64,000 nucleotides of DNA, taken from contig CANGWB010000007.1 of NCBI GenBank assembly GCA_947457465.1, positions 1 to 64,000 of the forward strand, read 5' to 3'. The position numbers and the translations under genes are program-made. Below are positions 64,000-64,000 of the stretch, one piece after another. The stretch's first letter is position 1; the number at the start of each line of letters is the position of its first letter. The DNA is from Chitinophagaceae bacterium (GTDB lineage: Bacteria; Bacteroidota; Bacteroidia; Chitinophagales; Chitinophagaceae). The notes under the pieces were generated by a model. The model saw nothing but the letters and a program-made list of their open reading frames with translations, was not told the origin of the DNA and searched no databases.

Positions 64000-64000
64000 A

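Overview
The window reads as a chromosomal segment of a Bacteroidota bacterium, most likely a Chitinophagaceae-like member of the Chitinophagales; that placement is inferred from family resemblance, not from a search. Evidence for the phylum: promoter boxes of the form TAnnTTTG in front of many genes, almost no Shine-Dalgarno sequences, a type IX secretion cargo with a type B C-terminal domain next to a PorP/SprF partner, a TonB-dependent receptor behind a TPP riboswitch, the ferredoxin/acyl-CoA-reductase pair, and a short GT35 phosphorylase. No plasmid, phage, insertion sequence or CRISPR array is visible, and no stretch above about 300 bases lacks a gene.

Layout. 1-4.2 kb: two acyltransferases flanking rpsA, then map. 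4.3-15.6 kb: one long minus-strand ribosomal block from rpsJ (S10) to secY, in the usual S10-spc order, with structured-looking gaps between rpsJ and rplC and between rpsH and rplF. 15.7-17.2 kb: a flippase-like membrane protein and an FkbM methyltransferase on the plus strand. 17.3-21.7 kb: fusA, an OmpA/TSP3 protein and a VanX-type dipeptidase. 21.7-26.1 kb: an aromatic amino acid operon (DAHP synthase-chorismate mutase, aroB, aroA, aroC). 26.2-29.9 kb: a DEAD-box helicase, a tiny lipoprotein, and a sigma factor followed by a membrane protein that joins an anti-sigma-like N-terminus to a trypsin-like protease. 29.9-41 kb: nucleotidyltransferase, lipB, rluD, the trmH-ubiA-ruvX-def run, a DUF4139 protein, mutS and a CHRD lipoprotein. 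41-45.5 kb: a SET-domain protein, mgtE, der, era and the initiator tRNA. 45.5-53 kb: TPP riboswitch and TonB receptor, the ferredoxin-ddl-PASTA-rhodanese operon, acyl-CoA reductase and a DegP protease. 53-59.6 kb: alpha-amylase lipoprotein, ispH, alpha-glucan phosphorylase-like protein, ZIP transporter, icd. 59.7-64 kb: rpsL-rpsG, then a PorP/SprF gene broken by one in-frame stop and its type B cargo protein.

Themes. Most of the content is housekeeping. The items most worth following up are the sigma factor plus anti-sigma/protease fusion, the nonsense codon in the PorP/SprF gene, a repeated promoter geometry in which TAnnTTTG sits 3-5 bases before the start codon (predicting leaderless mRNAs and fixing several GTG starts, including mutS), a GT35 protein without the PLP lysine, and the dispersal of the rpsL-rpsG-fusA-rpsJ neighbourhood by about 40 kb of unrelated genes.
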